DNA of 64,000 nucleotides from Pseudorhodoplanes sp049324435 (lineage in GTDB: Bacteria > Pseudomonadota > Alphaproteobacteria > Rhizobiales > Xanthobacteraceae), in assembly GCA_049324435.1 (NCBI GenBank), contig JBMOOQ010000048.1, positions 108,398 through 172,397 on the forward strand. Reading direction: 5' to 3'. Both the position numbers and the translations under genes were made by a program. This document shows, in pieces, positions 14,074 to 24,247 of this stretch (within the stretch, counting starts at the first letter, position 1; the number at the start of each line of letters is the position of its first letter). The notes under the pieces are model-generated. The model saw only the letters and a program-made list of their open reading frames with translations. It had not been told where the DNA came from and did no database searches.

Positions 14074-15819
14074 TCAACCGCCGTTACCCTGTTTGGTCTT
14101 CTGTTCCGCGGTTGCGCCGGGCCCCTCATCCGGAAGCCCGTTCTTCAGCTTCTCCTGGATCTTTGCCAGCTCTTCCGGCTCCGGCTTGAGCGCCGCAGCA
14201 TGCGACCATTGAAAGCGTGCCTCCAGTTCGCGACCGACCTTCCAGTACGCATCACCGAGATGATCGTTGATCGTTGGATCCTCGGGACGGATCTCGACCG
14301 CGCGCTCGAGGTGCTTCACGGCCTCTTCATAATTTCCGATCCGGTAATAGGCCCAGCCGAGCGAGTCGACGATATAGCCGTCGTCCGGCTTCTGCTCGAC
14401 CGCGCGGCGGATCATCTTCATGCCTTCGTCGAGATTGATGCCCTGATCGATCCAGGAATAGCCGAGATAATTCAGCACATCGGCGCGATCGGGATAAAGC
14501 TCCAGCGACTTCTTGAAGTCGGCTTCCGCCGCCGGCCAGTTCTTGTTGCGCTCGTGACAGATGCCGCGGGAATAGAAAACGTTCCAGTTTCCGCGCGTCG
14601 GCTTCTCGAGCTGATCGATCACCCGCGTATAGGTCTTGGCACAATCAGCGTATTGCTTGCGGGACCGTTCGATATGGCCAAGCATCATAATGGCTTCCAT
14701 ATCGGCAGGGTTTTCCTCGATCAGCTTGCGCAGGTGCTCCTTGGCTTCTTCCGTCTTTTCGAGCGAGTCGAGATTGGCGGCGAGCTGGATTTCAGAATTG
14801 CGGTGCAGCGGCGAGTCAGCCGGAACACGCCGGTACATATCGATGGCAAGCTGCGGTTTCTTCATCGACTCGTAAAGATCGGCGAGCGACAGCAGCGCCA
14901 GCGGATGACGCGGTTCGAGGTAAAGCGCGAGCTGGAGATAGGCGAGCCCGAGTTCTTCGCCGCCGCGGCGGCCGACGACGGCGCCAATGCCGTACAGCAC
15001 TTCGGCGGCGCCCGCTTCGGGGCTCTGAACCAGCGGCGGAATCTTCTGCCCCGCATTGACCTGCTTGATGGCCTGAGTGATGAGCGGATGGCGCGGCAAG
15101 GCCTTGTCGAACGTACCGAGCACCTCCAAGGCCTCATCTTTGGTGCCGTGGCGCGACAGGAAACTGCTATAGGCTTCGACAACGCGAAGATTGGTGCCGT
15201 CCAGCTTATGGACCTTCTCGAAGCGCTTCGCTGCTTCCTTCTTGCGATTCGCGATATCGAGGATCAGGCCGGCATGCTGATCCTTGAAGATATTGTACCA
15301 GTCGGGGCCCTGCAGCCGGTCGATGGTTTCGATCGCCGCCTTGGAGTCCTTCGCGCCATATTGCGACCAGGCGATCAGCAAGGCAGCGGTGAGGTCGGTG
15401 ACCGGTCCGCGCACCGATTGCGCGATATTTTGCCGCGCCGTTTGCCACTGCTTCTGCTTGATTGCGCGGATGCCGAGCACGAGGCGGGCATCGCGGTCGT
15501 TCTTGTTGATCTGGATGATGCGCTCCGCGAGGCGGAAGGTCTCCTCCATATCGCCCTCGGTCAGCGCCGCGCCGAAGGCGCGTTGCAGCAGGTCAGGGTT
15601 CTTCGGATCGGACCGAAGTGCGGCGCGGAAATAGGCCGAGGCGGCGGCCGCGTCGCGCTGCTGAATCGCATGCCGTGCGGCGAGATAGTTTCCGGAGGCC
15701 GAGACCCGCGACGTGTCAGGTTTGGTCGGCGACTGCGCGGCCAGCAGACCGGGCAACATAAGGATACCGAAGGCGGTGACCGATACGGCCACAGGCTTGA
15801 TCAGGGTCGACAGGTTCAC
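14074..15819 (-). CDS. Exported TPR-repeat protein
   Basis: A 581-residue protein with an N-terminal signal/anchor (LIKPVAVSVTAFGILMLPGLLAAQ) and then tetratricopeptide repeats over almost the whole length (for example AEADFKKSLELYPDRADVLNYLGYSW and EEAVKHLERAVEIRPEDPTINDHLGDAYW). It is typical of alphaproteobacterial periplasmic TPR scaffolds placed before ispE. GTG at 15819 is preferred as start because GGAG lies 9 nt before it and the signal peptide then begins directly; ATG at 15834 would add five residues. The partner is unknown. Confidence 0.85.
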   Translation of the reverse strand: MNLSTLIKPVAVSVTAFGILMLPGLLAAQSPTKPDTSRVSASGNYLAARHAIQQRDAAAASAYFRAALRSDPKNPDLLQRAFGAALTEGDMEETFRLAERIIQINKNDRDARLVLGIRAIKQKQWQTARQNIAQSVRGPVTDLTAALLIAWSQYGAKDSKAAIETIDRLQGPDWYNIFKDQHAGLILDIANRKKEAAKRFEKVHKLDGTNLRVVEAYSSFLSRHGTKDEALEVLGTFDKALPRHPLITQAIKQVNAGQKIPPLVQSPEAGAAEVLYGIGAVVGRRGGEELGLAYLQLALYLEPRHPLALLSLADLYESMKKPQLAIDMYRRVPADSPLHRNSEIQLAANLDSLEKTEEAKEHLRKLIEENPADMEAIMMLGHIERSRKQYADCAKTYTRVIDQLEKPTRGNWNVFYSRGICHERNKNWPAAEADFKKSLELYPDRADVLNYLGYSWIDQGINLDEGMKMIRRAVEQKPDDGYIVDSLGWAYYRIGNYEEAVKHLERAVEIRPEDPTINDHLGDAYWKVGRELEARFQWSHAAALKPEPEELAKIQEKLKNGLPDEGPGATAEQKTKQGNGG

Positions 15820-15977
15820 GTCGAAAATCTCCATCGTGGGACCCGCGAAGCGGTCCCGCCGGCTCAGATCGAGGATGGCCTTTTTGGGCTTTTGCCGCAA
15901 GGACAGCCGTAGTCGCCCCGCCCGTGAGGCTGTAGGCCGCAATAGGGCTTTATCGTGACATTCACTCGCCGGGCGCG

Positions 15978-17630
15978 TCACATATTGGGATAGTTCGGCC
16001 CTCCGGCACCCTCCGGCGGAACCCAGGTGATGTTCTGGTTGGGATCCTTGATGTCGCAGGTTTTGCAGTGAACGCAGTTTTGCGCGTTGATGACAAATTT
16101 CAGCTCCGCACCTTCGCCAATCCACTCATACACGCCGGCCGGGCAATAGCGGGTCGAGGGGCCCGCAAACACATCGTGCTCCGACGACTTCTGCAGCGCC
16201 ATGTTCGCTACCTTGAGATGCGGCGGCTGATTCTCCTCATGGTTGGTGTTGGACAGGAACACCGAGGACAGCCGGTCGAAGGTTAATTTGCCGTCCGGCT
16301 TCGGATAGGCGATCGGCGTGCAGTCGCGTGCCGGTTTCAGGCATTGCCAGTCAGGCTTGCCGTGCTTCTGGGTGCCGAACAGCGAAAAGCCGAACGTGTT
16401 GGTCCACATGTCGAGGCCGCCGAGCGCAATGCCAACGATGGTGCCGAATTTCGACCAGAGCGGCTTCACATTGCGAACCGGCCACAAATCCTTGCCGACC
16501 GGTGAGGTCCGCCACGCCGCCTCGTAGCCGGTCAGTTCGTCGTTGGAGCGGCCAGCCGACAGCGCCTGCGCGACCTGCTCGGCGGCCAGCATGCCGGAGG
16601 TGATGGCGTTATGCGACCCCTTGATGCGCGGCACGTTGACGAAGCCTGCGGCGCAACCGATCAGCGCACCCCCTGGGAATACGAGCTTCGGCACCGACTG
16701 GTAGCCGCCTTCGGTAATGGCGCGCGACCCATAGGCGAGGCGCTTGCCGCCCTCGAACACGCCGCGCACGGCCGGATGAGTCTTGAAGCGCTGGAATTCC
16801 TCAAAAGGCGAAAGATACGGGTTCTCGTAGTTGAGATGCACCACGAACCCGACCGAGACGAGATTCTCGTCGTAATGATAGAGGAACGAGCCGCCTCCGG
16901 TCCTGTTATCGAGCGGCCAGCCGAAGGAATGCTGGACCAGACCCGGCTTGTGCTTTGCCGGATCGATCTGCCACAGCTCTTTCAGACCTATGCCGAATTT
17001 CGGCGGTTCGCGGTCGGCGGCAAGGCCGAATGTCGCGATCAGAATTTTGCTGAGCGAGCCGCGCGCACCTTCGGAGAACAGGGTATATTTGCCGAGCAAT
17101 TCCATCCCGCGCGTGAAGGCGTCAGTCGGCTCGCCCTCCTTGCCGATACCCATATCGCCGGTGGCGATCCCGCGCACCTCGCCGTGCTCGCCATAGATCA
17201 GTTCGGCGGCGGCGAAGCCCGGATAGATTTCGACCCCCAGCGCTTCGGCTTTCGCGGCCAGAAATTTCGTGACCAGCCCGAGCGAACCGATGAAGCAGCC
17301 GTGATTGCTCATCAAGGGCGGCGCCATGAACAATGGCACCTTCACCGCGCCGGATTGGGTCATCCAGTAGAAGCGGTCGTCCGTGACTTCAGTCTTGAGC
17401 GGACGATCCGGGTCCTCGCGCCAGTCGGGGAGGAGGCTGTCCAGTCCCGAGGGGTCGATCACGGCGCCGGAGAGAATATGGGCGCCGACCTCCGAGCCCT
17501 TCTCCACCACCACCACGCTGATATCGGGCGAAATCTGTTTCAGCCGGATCGCGGCGGCAAGCCCCGCCGGACCCGCGCCGACGATGACGACATCGAATTC
17601 CATACTTTCGCGGGGCGGCAGCTCGGACAT
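15978..17630 (-). CDS. Electron transfer flavoprotein-ubiquinone oxidoreductase (ETF-QO)
   Basis: A 550-residue membrane-associated flavoprotein that passes electrons from ETF (fatty acid and amino acid oxidation) to ubiquinone. The N-terminal FAD motif VVIVGAGPAGLAAAIRL is at about residues 13-29. The C-terminal 4Fe-4S domain has CPAGVYEW and INAQNCVHCKTCDIKDPNQNI. Length matches the family. The ATG at 17630 has GAGGAAG 5 nt upstream. Confidence 0.97.
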   Translation of the reverse strand: MSELPPRESMEFDVVIVGAGPAGLAAAIRLKQISPDISVVVVEKGSEVGAHILSGAVIDPSGLDSLLPDWREDPDRPLKTEVTDDRFYWMTQSGAVKVPLFMAPPLMSNHGCFIGSLGLVTKFLAAKAEALGVEIYPGFAAAELIYGEHGEVRGIATGDMGIGKEGEPTDAFTRGMELLGKYTLFSEGARGSLSKILIATFGLAADREPPKFGIGLKELWQIDPAKHKPGLVQHSFGWPLDNRTGGGSFLYHYDENLVSVGFVVHLNYENPYLSPFEEFQRFKTHPAVRGVFEGGKRLAYGSRAITEGGYQSVPKLVFPGGALIGCAAGFVNVPRIKGSHNAITSGMLAAEQVAQALSAGRSNDELTGYEAAWRTSPVGKDLWPVRNVKPLWSKFGTIVGIALGGLDMWTNTFGFSLFGTQKHGKPDWQCLKPARDCTPIAYPKPDGKLTFDRLSSVFLSNTNHEENQPPHLKVANMALQKSSEHDVFAGPSTRYCPAGVYEWIGEGAELKFVINAQNCVHCKTCDIKDPNQNITWVPPEGAGGPNYPNM

Positions 17631-17760
17631 TAGACTTCCTCTGATCGGGGATTTTTGTTTTTCCATGTTTGGAGCCGACCGACAATCGGTCTTAGCGCAT
17701 GGCGAAACCGCAGCACCGGATTCGCGCGTCACCCAAATTTCAGCGTGCTAGACTGCCGGC

Positions 17761-18582
17761 ATGATCCCCGCAGAGGCCAAATCCGTCCGCGATCTCCTGA
17801 CCTTCTACGTCGAAGCCGGCGTGGACGTTGCGCTGGACGAGGTGCCGGCCAACCGGTTTGCCGATCCGGCGCTCCCGGCACCCGCCGGCGAAACGGTCCC
17901 GGCCCCGGCTGCGAAGCAAAAGAGCGAGCCGAGGCCCGCGGCGGCCCCTCCTGTCGCGCCCGCCGCACGGCCGCCGCTGCCGGAGGAGGCGGTCATGGCA
18001 GCGCGGGCCGCCGCGCGATCCGCCGCTTCTCTGGAAGAATTGCGCGGGATCATGAATGCCTTTGAGGGCTGCGCGCTCCGGACCACGGCCAAGCAGCTGG
18101 TTTTCGGCGACGGCAGCCCGCAGGCCCGACTCATGTTCGTTGGCGAGGCGCCGGGTTTCGAAGAGGATCAGACCGGCGTCCCGTTCGTCGGGAAATCCGG
18201 ACAGCTCCTCGACAAGATGCTGGCCGCAATCGGGATCGCGCGCCCAGACGTCTTTATCGCCAATATCGTGCCCTGGCGGCCGCCGGGCAACCGCGATCCC
18301 TCGATCCACGAGACCCAGATTTGCCTGCCCTTCATCCAGCGCCAGATCGAACTGGTCGCGCCGGATGTGCTGGTCTGTCTCGGCAAGCCGTCGACCGCGA
18401 CACTGCTCGGGGTCACCGACGGCATCCGCCGGACACGCGGCCGCTGGTTCACCTACAAGACAGAGACGCGGGAAATCCGCGCCATGCCGACCTATCATCC
18501 GGCCTATCTGTTGCGCACGCCGATCGAGAAGCGGCTGGCCTGGCGCGATTTCCTCGCGATCAAGAAGGCGCTCGGGAGCTGA
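17761..18582 (+). CDS. Uracil-DNA glycosylase, family 4/5 FeS type
   Basis: A 273-residue protein. A Pro/Ala-rich N-terminal extension (about 1-85) precedes the glycosylase domain with VGEAPGFEEDQTGVPFVGKSGQLL (about 130-152), NIVPWRPPGNRDPS and the C-terminal MPTYHPAYLL motif with its active-site His. Cys residues before the first motif (EGCALRTTAK) and in CLPFI/VCLGKP fit the FeS cluster of this family. It removes uracil from DNA. Confidence 0.92.
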   Translation: MIPAEAKSVRDLLTFYVEAGVDVALDEVPANRFADPALPAPAGETVPAPAAKQKSEPRPAAAPPVAPAARPPLPEEAVMAARAAARSAASLEELRGIMNAFEGCALRTTAKQLVFGDGSPQARLMFVGEAPGFEEDQTGVPFVGKSGQLLDKMLAAIGIARPDVFIANIVPWRPPGNRDPSIHETQICLPFIQRQIELVAPDVLVCLGKPSTATLLGVTDGIRRTRGRWFTYKTETREIRAMPTYHPAYLLRTPIEKRLAWRDFLAIKKALGS

Positions 18583-18616
18583 CCGCCACGCCCGCAGGAC
18601 CTGCGGGCGTGGCGGT
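18582..18616. terminator. Long hairpin between convergent genes
   Basis: A perfect 17-bp inverted repeat (arms 18582-18598 and 18600-18616) begins at the last base of the glycosylase stop codon and ends 8 bp from the permease stop. It probably terminates both transcripts, although no T run follows. Confidence 0.7.
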
Positions 18617-18624
18617 GAGGGTGC

Positions 18625-19962
18625 CTAGCCTCCCGGCACTAGGATCAGTTTGATCGCAAAAATGACGGCCAGTGCGCCGACCGCAATCGTGACGTCCTGT
18701 AGCTTTCCGGCGATGAGCTTGATCAGCGCGTAGGTGATGAAGCCTAAACCGATGCCGGTCGCGATCGAATAGGTGAGCGGCATCGTTATCGCGGCGATCA
18801 CGGCCGGAGCGGACTCAGTGATGTCCTCCCAGTTCATGTTGGCCATCAGGCTTGCCATGACGCAGGCCACGAACAGCAGGGCGGCCGCGGAGGCATAGGC
18901 CGGAATCAGGCCCGCGAGCGGGGAGAAAAACAGCGCGAACAGGAACAGGATGCCGACGAACACCGCCGTCAATCCCGTCCGGCCGCCCGCCTCGACGCCG
19001 GCTGCGCTCTCGATATAGCTCGTCGTGGTCGAGGTGCCGATCGAGGCGCCGAACATGGCCGCAAAGCTGTCGGAAATCAGCGCCTGCTTCATGCGTGGCA
19101 CATTGCCATCCTTGTCGACAAAGCCCGCCTTTTCCGTCACCGCGATCAGAGTGCCCGCATTGTCGAAGACGTCGATCATCAGGATCGAGAACACGACAAT
19201 CAGGAACGACAGTTCGAAGGTCCGGGAGAAGTCGAGCGCGAGGAAGGTTGGCGCGATCGACGGCGGCATCGACACGATACCCCTGAATTCGGACAGCCCG
19301 AGCGGAAGGCCGATGAGGCCCACGACCAAAATGCCGATCAGCGTCGCGCCATGAATCTTGCGGGCATGCAGCGCCACAATCAGGATGAAGCCGAACAGGC
19401 AGAGGAGCGGACCCGCAACGTTGAGATGGCCGAGCGTCACAAGCGTCGCTGGATGGTCGACGATGATCTTGGCATTCTCCAGCGCGATGATGCCGAGAAA
19501 CAGACCCACACCCGCACCGATCGCATATTTCAGGTTACGCGGGATCTGGTTGATGATGTATTCGCGCAGTCCTGTGACCGACAGGATGAAGAACAGGACG
19601 CCTGACAGGAACACCGCACCGAGCGCCTGCTGCCATGTATATTTGTAGGTCAGCACGACCGTAAACGCGAAGAAGGCATTGAGCCCCATGCCTGGTGCGA
19701 GGGCGATCGGGTAATTGGCGTAGAGCCCCATCACGATGCTGCACACCGCAGCCGCAATGCAGGTAGCGACGAAGACCGCGCCCTGGTCCATCCCGGCTTT
19801 CGCAAGAATGCTCGGATTGACGAATATGATGTAGGCCATTGTGAGGAATGTGGTCAGACCGGCGAGTGCCTCGGTCTTGACGTTGGTGCCGTTCGCGGTC
19901 AGTCCGAAATAATTGTCAAGGAAGCCGCCCGATTTCGCGGCGGGCGTGTTGTCCGTGGCCAT
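18625..19962 (-). CDS. NCS2 purine permease, AzgA-like
   Basis: A 445-residue membrane protein with about 12-14 helices. The N-terminus has FGLTANGTNVKTEALAGLTTFLTMAYIIFVNP and the substrate region has GMGLNAFFAFTV and FASIGTSTTTSYIES-type segments, all characteristic of the AzgA branch. It imports adenine, guanine or hypoxanthine with protons. Confidence 0.93.
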   Translation of the reverse strand: MATDNTPAAKSGGFLDNYFGLTANGTNVKTEALAGLTTFLTMAYIIFVNPSILAKAGMDQGAVFVATCIAAAVCSIVMGLYANYPIALAPGMGLNAFFAFTVVLTYKYTWQQALGAVFLSGVLFFILSVTGLREYIINQIPRNLKYAIGAGVGLFLGIIALENAKIIVDHPATLVTLGHLNVAGPLLCLFGFILIVALHARKIHGATLIGILVVGLIGLPLGLSEFRGIVSMPPSIAPTFLALDFSRTFELSFLIVVFSILMIDVFDNAGTLIAVTEKAGFVDKDGNVPRMKQALISDSFAAMFGASIGTSTTTSYIESAAGVEAGGRTGLTAVFVGILFLFALFFSPLAGLIPAYASAAALLFVACVMASLMANMNWEDITESAPAVIAAITMPLTYSIATGIGLGFITYALIKLIAGKLQDVTIAVGALAVIFAIKLILVPGG

Positions 19963-20240
19963 GTGTCTCCCCCTGCATGCCCCGTCTCAATCGGCAGATT
20001 AGCGTGTCCCCCGCGCGCGTCCTGCCCGATTGTGACGTTGTCCACCGCAACGCAAGCCAGACTCGTGCCAAGCCGAATGTGCATGGCGGCTTTGCCGCAG
20101 GTGTTTGGACTTGGAATTGTTGCACGAAGCGCATTTATTGTCCGGTAATTGCCTGGCAAACTGGCAGACCGGCCGCCCCGAAGCGGCCGGGGTAGAGCTG
20201 ACGAGGAAACGCCCTCCAGAAGCGGACCACGGAGCAGCCT

Positions 20241-21638
20241 ATGGATCTCGATCCCGTTCTCCTCGCCCGGATCCAGTTCGCCTTTACCGTCACATTCCAC
20301 ATCATATTCCCGAGCTTCACGATCGGGCTGTCCGCCTATATCGCCACCCTCGGCGCCCTGTGGCTGTATACGGGGCAGGAGCGCTACCACCGCATCATGC
20401 GGTTCTGGACCAAGATTTTCGCGGTCTCGTTCGCGATGGGTGTCGTGTCCGGGATCGTGCTGAGCTACCAGTTCGGCACCAACTGGAGCCGGTTTTCGGT
20501 GGTAGCCGGCAATGTGGTCGGCCCGCTGATCGGTTATGAGGTGCTGACCGCCTTCTTCCTTGAAGCGACCTTCCTCGGAATTCTTCTGTTCGGCTTCAAC
20601 CGGGTGCCGCGGGGTCTCTATGTGCTGTCGGCGGCGATCGTTGCCATCGGCACTGCGATTTCGGCCTTCTGGATTCTTTCCGCCAACAGCTGGATGCAGA
20701 CGCCAACCGGCCACGAGATGCGTGACGGCATCGCCTATCCGGTCGATTGGCTGACGATCGTCTTCAACCCGAGTTTCCCGTACCGCTTCGCGCATGTGCT
20801 GAATGCGGCCTATCTCACGACCGGATTTGTGGTGCTTGCGGTCGGGGCCCGCTATCTCCTGCAGGGCAAGCATGTCGAGGACGCGCGCACGATGATGCGG
20901 ATGGGGCTGTGGCTAATGGCGATCCTTGCCCCGCTGCAATTGTTCATCGGCGACCAGCACGGGCTCAATACCCTGGAGCATCAGCCGATCAAGATCGCGG
21001 CGATCGAGGCGCATTGGGACGGATCCAAGCCCGGCGCGCTTGTGCTGTTCGCCTGGCCCGACGAAAAGGCCGAGAAAAATCTCTACGAGATAGCCATTCC
21101 GTTCGGCGCGTCGCTGATTCTCCGGCACGATCCCTACGGACTGTTCCCCGGCCTGAAGAGCGTGCCGCCGCAGGATCGTCCGCCGGTGCCCAACGTGTTC
21201 TTCGGCTTCCGGATCATGGTCGGCATTGGCCTCTACATGATCGCGGCGGCCTTGTTCGGATGTTTCCTGTGGTGGCGCGGCACATTATGGGAGACGCGCT
21301 GGTATCTGCGCCTCACCTCGTGGATGTGGTGGAGCGGATTCGTGGCCGTCATCGCCGGATGGGTGGTGACGGAGAGCGGACGGCAGCCCTGGCTGGTTCA
21401 CGGTATTCTGCGCACGGCGGATGCAATATCGCCGGTTCCGGCGTCGAGCCTGCTCGGCACGCTGGTTTTGTTCGTGTTCTGCTACGGCATCGTGTTCTCG
21501 ATGGGCATCTATTACATCAACCGGCTCATCAACAAGGGGCCGGAGGGCCGTGCCATCGAACCGCCGGACGCCTTGCCCAGCCGCCCGCTCAGCGCAGCCG
21601 AAGGTGCTGCGCGCGAAGCCATCGCGAAGGGGAGTTAG
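20241..21638 (+). CDS. cydA: Cytochrome bd-type quinol oxidase subunit I
   Basis: A 465-residue haem-binding subunit. It has the N-terminal His of haem b595 (TFHIIFPSFTIG), the GRQPW motif (GWVVTESGRQPWLVHG), and about nine membrane helices. The Q loop is short, as in the cyanide-insensitive (Cio) type. It oxidises ubiquinol and reduces oxygen under low oxygen or stress. cydB follows by 6 nt. The 278-bp upstream region has an inverted GGCCGCCCCGAAGCGGCC element but no FNR box that I can see. Confidence 0.97.
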   Translation: MDLDPVLLARIQFAFTVTFHIIFPSFTIGLSAYIATLGALWLYTGQERYHRIMRFWTKIFAVSFAMGVVSGIVLSYQFGTNWSRFSVVAGNVVGPLIGYEVLTAFFLEATFLGILLFGFNRVPRGLYVLSAAIVAIGTAISAFWILSANSWMQTPTGHEMRDGIAYPVDWLTIVFNPSFPYRFAHVLNAAYLTTGFVVLAVGARYLLQGKHVEDARTMMRMGLWLMAILAPLQLFIGDQHGLNTLEHQPIKIAAIEAHWDGSKPGALVLFAWPDEKAEKNLYEIAIPFGASLILRHDPYGLFPGLKSVPPQDRPPVPNVFFGFRIMVGIGLYMIAAALFGCFLWWRGTLWETRWYLRLTSWMWWSGFVAVIAGWVVTESGRQPWLVHGILRTADAISPVPASSLLGTLVLFVFCYGIVFSMGIYYINRLINKGPEGRAIEPPDALPSRPLSAAEGAAREAIAKGS

Positions 21639-21644
21639 AGCGCC

Positions 21645-22646
21645 ATGGAATGGTATCTCCCTGTCATCTGGGCCGGCCTGATCGGCACAGCCGTCGCGAT
21701 GTACGTGATCCTCGACGGCTTCGATCTCGGCATCGGCATTCTGTTTCCGTTCGCACGCAACGAGAGCCAGCGCGACCAGATGATGCGCTCGATCGCGCCG
21801 TTCTGGGACGGCAACGAGACATGGCTCGTGCTCGGCGGCGGCGGACTCTGGGTCGCATTCCCGATGGCCTACGCGATCATCATGCCGGCGATGTATCTGC
21901 CGGTTATCGTGATGCTGCTGGCTTTGGTATTTCGCGGTGTTGCGTTCGAGTTCCGGCATGTGTCGAACAGCAAGGTGTGGTGGAATTTCGCCTTCACCTT
22001 CGGGTCGCTGCTTGCGGCCTTCTCGCAAGGCGTCATTCTCGGCGGGCTGATCCAGGGCATTAAGGTCGAGAACGGCCAGTTCGCCGGCGGCCATTTCGAC
22101 TGGGCGACGCCGTTCGCGCTTCTCTGCGGGCTCGGCCTTGCGGCCGGCTATGCGCTGCTCGGCGCCACCTTCCTGATCATGAAGACGGAGGGCGAGGTGG
22201 CCGAGCGCGCGCGCCGTCAGGCGAAGATGCTGCTGCTGATCGTGCTCGGCTTCATGGCGCTGGTGTCGCTCTACACGCCCTATGCGTTCGAGCGCATCGC
22301 CAACCGCTGGTTCTCGCTGCCGAACTTCTACTATTTGTGGCCGGTGCCGCTTGTCACCGCGCTCGTCGCCTATCTGCTCTGGCGATGGATCGGCAAGGAG
22401 CGCGATTCGCTGCCCTTCATCGCGACCATCGTGCTGTTCCTGCTCGGCTATCTCGGCCTCGTGATTTCGAGCTATCCGTATCTCGTGCCGCCGTCACTCA
22501 CGGTGTGGGATACCGCCGCCGCACCCGCGAGCCAGATCTTCATGCTGATCGGCACGGTGTTTCTGCTGCCGATCATCCTGGGCTACATCGTCTTCGTGTA
22601 CTGGCTGTTTCGCGGCAAGGTGAGAGAAGGCGAGGCGTATCATTGA
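21645..22646 (+). CDS. cydB: Cytochrome bd-type quinol oxidase subunit II
   Basis: A 333-residue subunit with about eight membrane helices. It has the N-terminal IWAGLIGTAVAMYVILDGFDLGIGILFPF and WDGNETWLVLGGG motifs typical of CydB. It is read with cydA. No cydX or cydDC was found nearby; the gene runs into the convergent glycosyltransferase (stops adjacent). Confidence 0.97.
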   Translation: MEWYLPVIWAGLIGTAVAMYVILDGFDLGIGILFPFARNESQRDQMMRSIAPFWDGNETWLVLGGGGLWVAFPMAYAIIMPAMYLPVIVMLLALVFRGVAFEFRHVSNSKVWWNFAFTFGSLLAAFSQGVILGGLIQGIKVENGQFAGGHFDWATPFALLCGLGLAAGYALLGATFLIMKTEGEVAERARRQAKMLLLIVLGFMALVSLYTPYAFERIANRWFSLPNFYYLWPVPLVTALVAYLLWRWIGKERDSLPFIATIVLFLLGYLGLVISSYPYLVPPSLTVWDTAAAPASQIFMLIGTVFLLPIILGYIVFVYWLFRGKVREGEAYH

Positions 22647-24179
22647 TCATTGTGCCGCCGGGCTCGCCGTCTGCGGCCGTACCACGCCCCAGCCGATGCG
22701 CAGAACCGGTGCGCGGCCGGGAATGGCGCGGTCGAAGGCGCGCGGCACTTCCGGCACGATGTCGGGGAATTGTGCCTTGACCTCGGGCGGCGGCGTGCCG
22801 GCGCTGTCGGTAGCGCGCCACACGACAACCGCGCCGTTCTGCAGCGCATCCTGTTTTGCCGCGAGTTGCGGCCTGCCGCTTTCGGGTGCGTGATAAATCC
22901 GCGGACGGCTTCTGGATGCCGCCGAGATCAGCGCCGCCAGTCTTGGATCGCCGGCCACCACCTCGAGCTTGCGTCCGGTGCGCCGCTCGAAATTGTCGGT
23001 GAAAAACGTCGCGATCTCATCCGCAGGTTGCGCGGTCCGCAGATCCACCGCGAACAGCGCCGGCAGCAGCAGGACACCGGCCGCCATCAGCGCGGGCGGC
23101 ACCAGCAACAGACTGAGCCAGGCGATGCTCAGGATCCGCTGATGGTGCAGCATGATGATCTCACCGGCCGCGGCGACGATCGCAAGACCGGACAACACGA
23201 GCAGCGGTGGAATGCCGGACAGGTCCGACTTGCCGGAAATCACCGCAAAGGCGGTGACTACGATCAGCGGCGCGAGCGCGAACGTGAAAATGAAACTGCG
23301 CGCATACGGATCGACGACAGGACCGACCACGGCGGCCGCTTCGATCCGCTTCGTGCGCGCGAGATTGCTGGCCAGCACCACCAGGATGCCGGCACCGGCA
23401 TGCGCGACCGCGACGAGCAGCAGCAGACGCAGCCAGGCGATGATGTTCTGGTCGATCGCCTCGAAGCTGCGAAGCCGGGCGAGGTTGGGCGTCATCCCGA
23501 AGCCGTATTGCCGGATCAGGACGATGCTCGGCAGCATCATACAGAGAACGGTGATGGCGGCCATGCCGGTTGCGGGATTCATCGCCGTGACGCGGGCGCG
23601 CGGGTTGATCAGCGCGAATGCAACAACAACGGCAAACAGCAGCAGAGCAAGGTGCGACGTCAGCACCATCAGCCAGAAATCGAAGGCGAGCGCGAACCAG
23701 TACAGCATCCGGTTTTCGCCTGTGGCGCGCCATAGATGCAGGATGGCGAAGGCCCAGAGCGGCATCATCAGGATATCTGGCCCAAAATCCGGAGAGCCGA
23801 TGGTGAACACCGAAATGCCGGTCATCAGCAGCGTCGCGAGCACCGCGTGGCGGTCGCCGACCGTCGCACGGCCAAGCTGGAACACCGCCCAATAGGTCGC
23901 AACGATGCAGAGCTGCGACAGCACATACACGCCGATCATGTGCCCGCCGGCGGCGCGGAGCGCGATCTCGGCCAGCCAATGCGCCAGCGGCGGACCGAGC
24001 TCGGAGCCGAATTTCAGCTCATGACCGACCGCGATGACCTCGGCGAGGTCGCCTGGCGGCGCCGAATAGAACAGCGACGGCACCGCGATCCAGATCACGG
24101 CTTGCGTGATCGCGGCCAGCCAGAAGATCAGCACCGGCCGGGTGCGCAGGAACTCGATGGGAAGGGAAACTGTGAGCAT
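22647..24179 (-). CDS. Glycosyltransferase family 39-type membrane protein (ArnT/PMT-like)
   Basis: A 510-residue multi-pass membrane protein. The first luminal loop contains GDLAEVIAVGHELKFGSELGPPLAHWLAE, in the place of the acidic catalytic loop of GT39 enzymes. About ten helices and a C-terminal periplasmic domain follow. Such proteins transfer sugar from a polyprenyl phosphate donor to lipid or cell-surface acceptors; the exact substrate is unknown. The ATG at 24179 is used; the same frame is open well upstream over rnhB without coding meaning. Probably last gene of the rSAM-VOC-rnhB operon. Confidence 0.8.
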   Translation of the reverse strand: MLTVSLPIEFLRTRPVLIFWLAAITQAVIWIAVPSLFYSAPPGDLAEVIAVGHELKFGSELGPPLAHWLAEIALRAAGGHMIGVYVLSQLCIVATYWAVFQLGRATVGDRHAVLATLLMTGISVFTIGSPDFGPDILMMPLWAFAILHLWRATGENRMLYWFALAFDFWLMVLTSHLALLLFAVVVAFALINPRARVTAMNPATGMAAITVLCMMLPSIVLIRQYGFGMTPNLARLRSFEAIDQNIIAWLRLLLLVAVAHAGAGILVVLASNLARTKRIEAAAVVGPVVDPYARSFIFTFALAPLIVVTAFAVISGKSDLSGIPPLLVLSGLAIVAAAGEIIMLHHQRILSIAWLSLLLVPPALMAAGVLLLPALFAVDLRTAQPADEIATFFTDNFERRTGRKLEVVAGDPRLAALISAASRSRPRIYHAPESGRPQLAAKQDALQNGAVVVWRATDSAGTPPPEVKAQFPDIVPEVPRAFDRAIPGRAPVLRIGWGVVRPQTASPAAQ

Positions 24180-24247
24180 GAACGCCGCAGGGATAAGGCC
24201 GACTCCAGGTGGAGCCGGGCCGGGCGTCAGAGATAAGCCTGCCAATG

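Noticed and set aside
13999..15912. A 637-codon plus-strand open frame antisense to the TPR gene
   Set aside because: The minus strand encodes clear TPR repeats; the antisense frame has no recognisable domain and is an effect of high GC.
20105..20130. A sigma-54-like TTGGAATTGTTGCA upstream of cydA
   Set aside because: The GG to GC distance is too short for a -24/-12 promoter.
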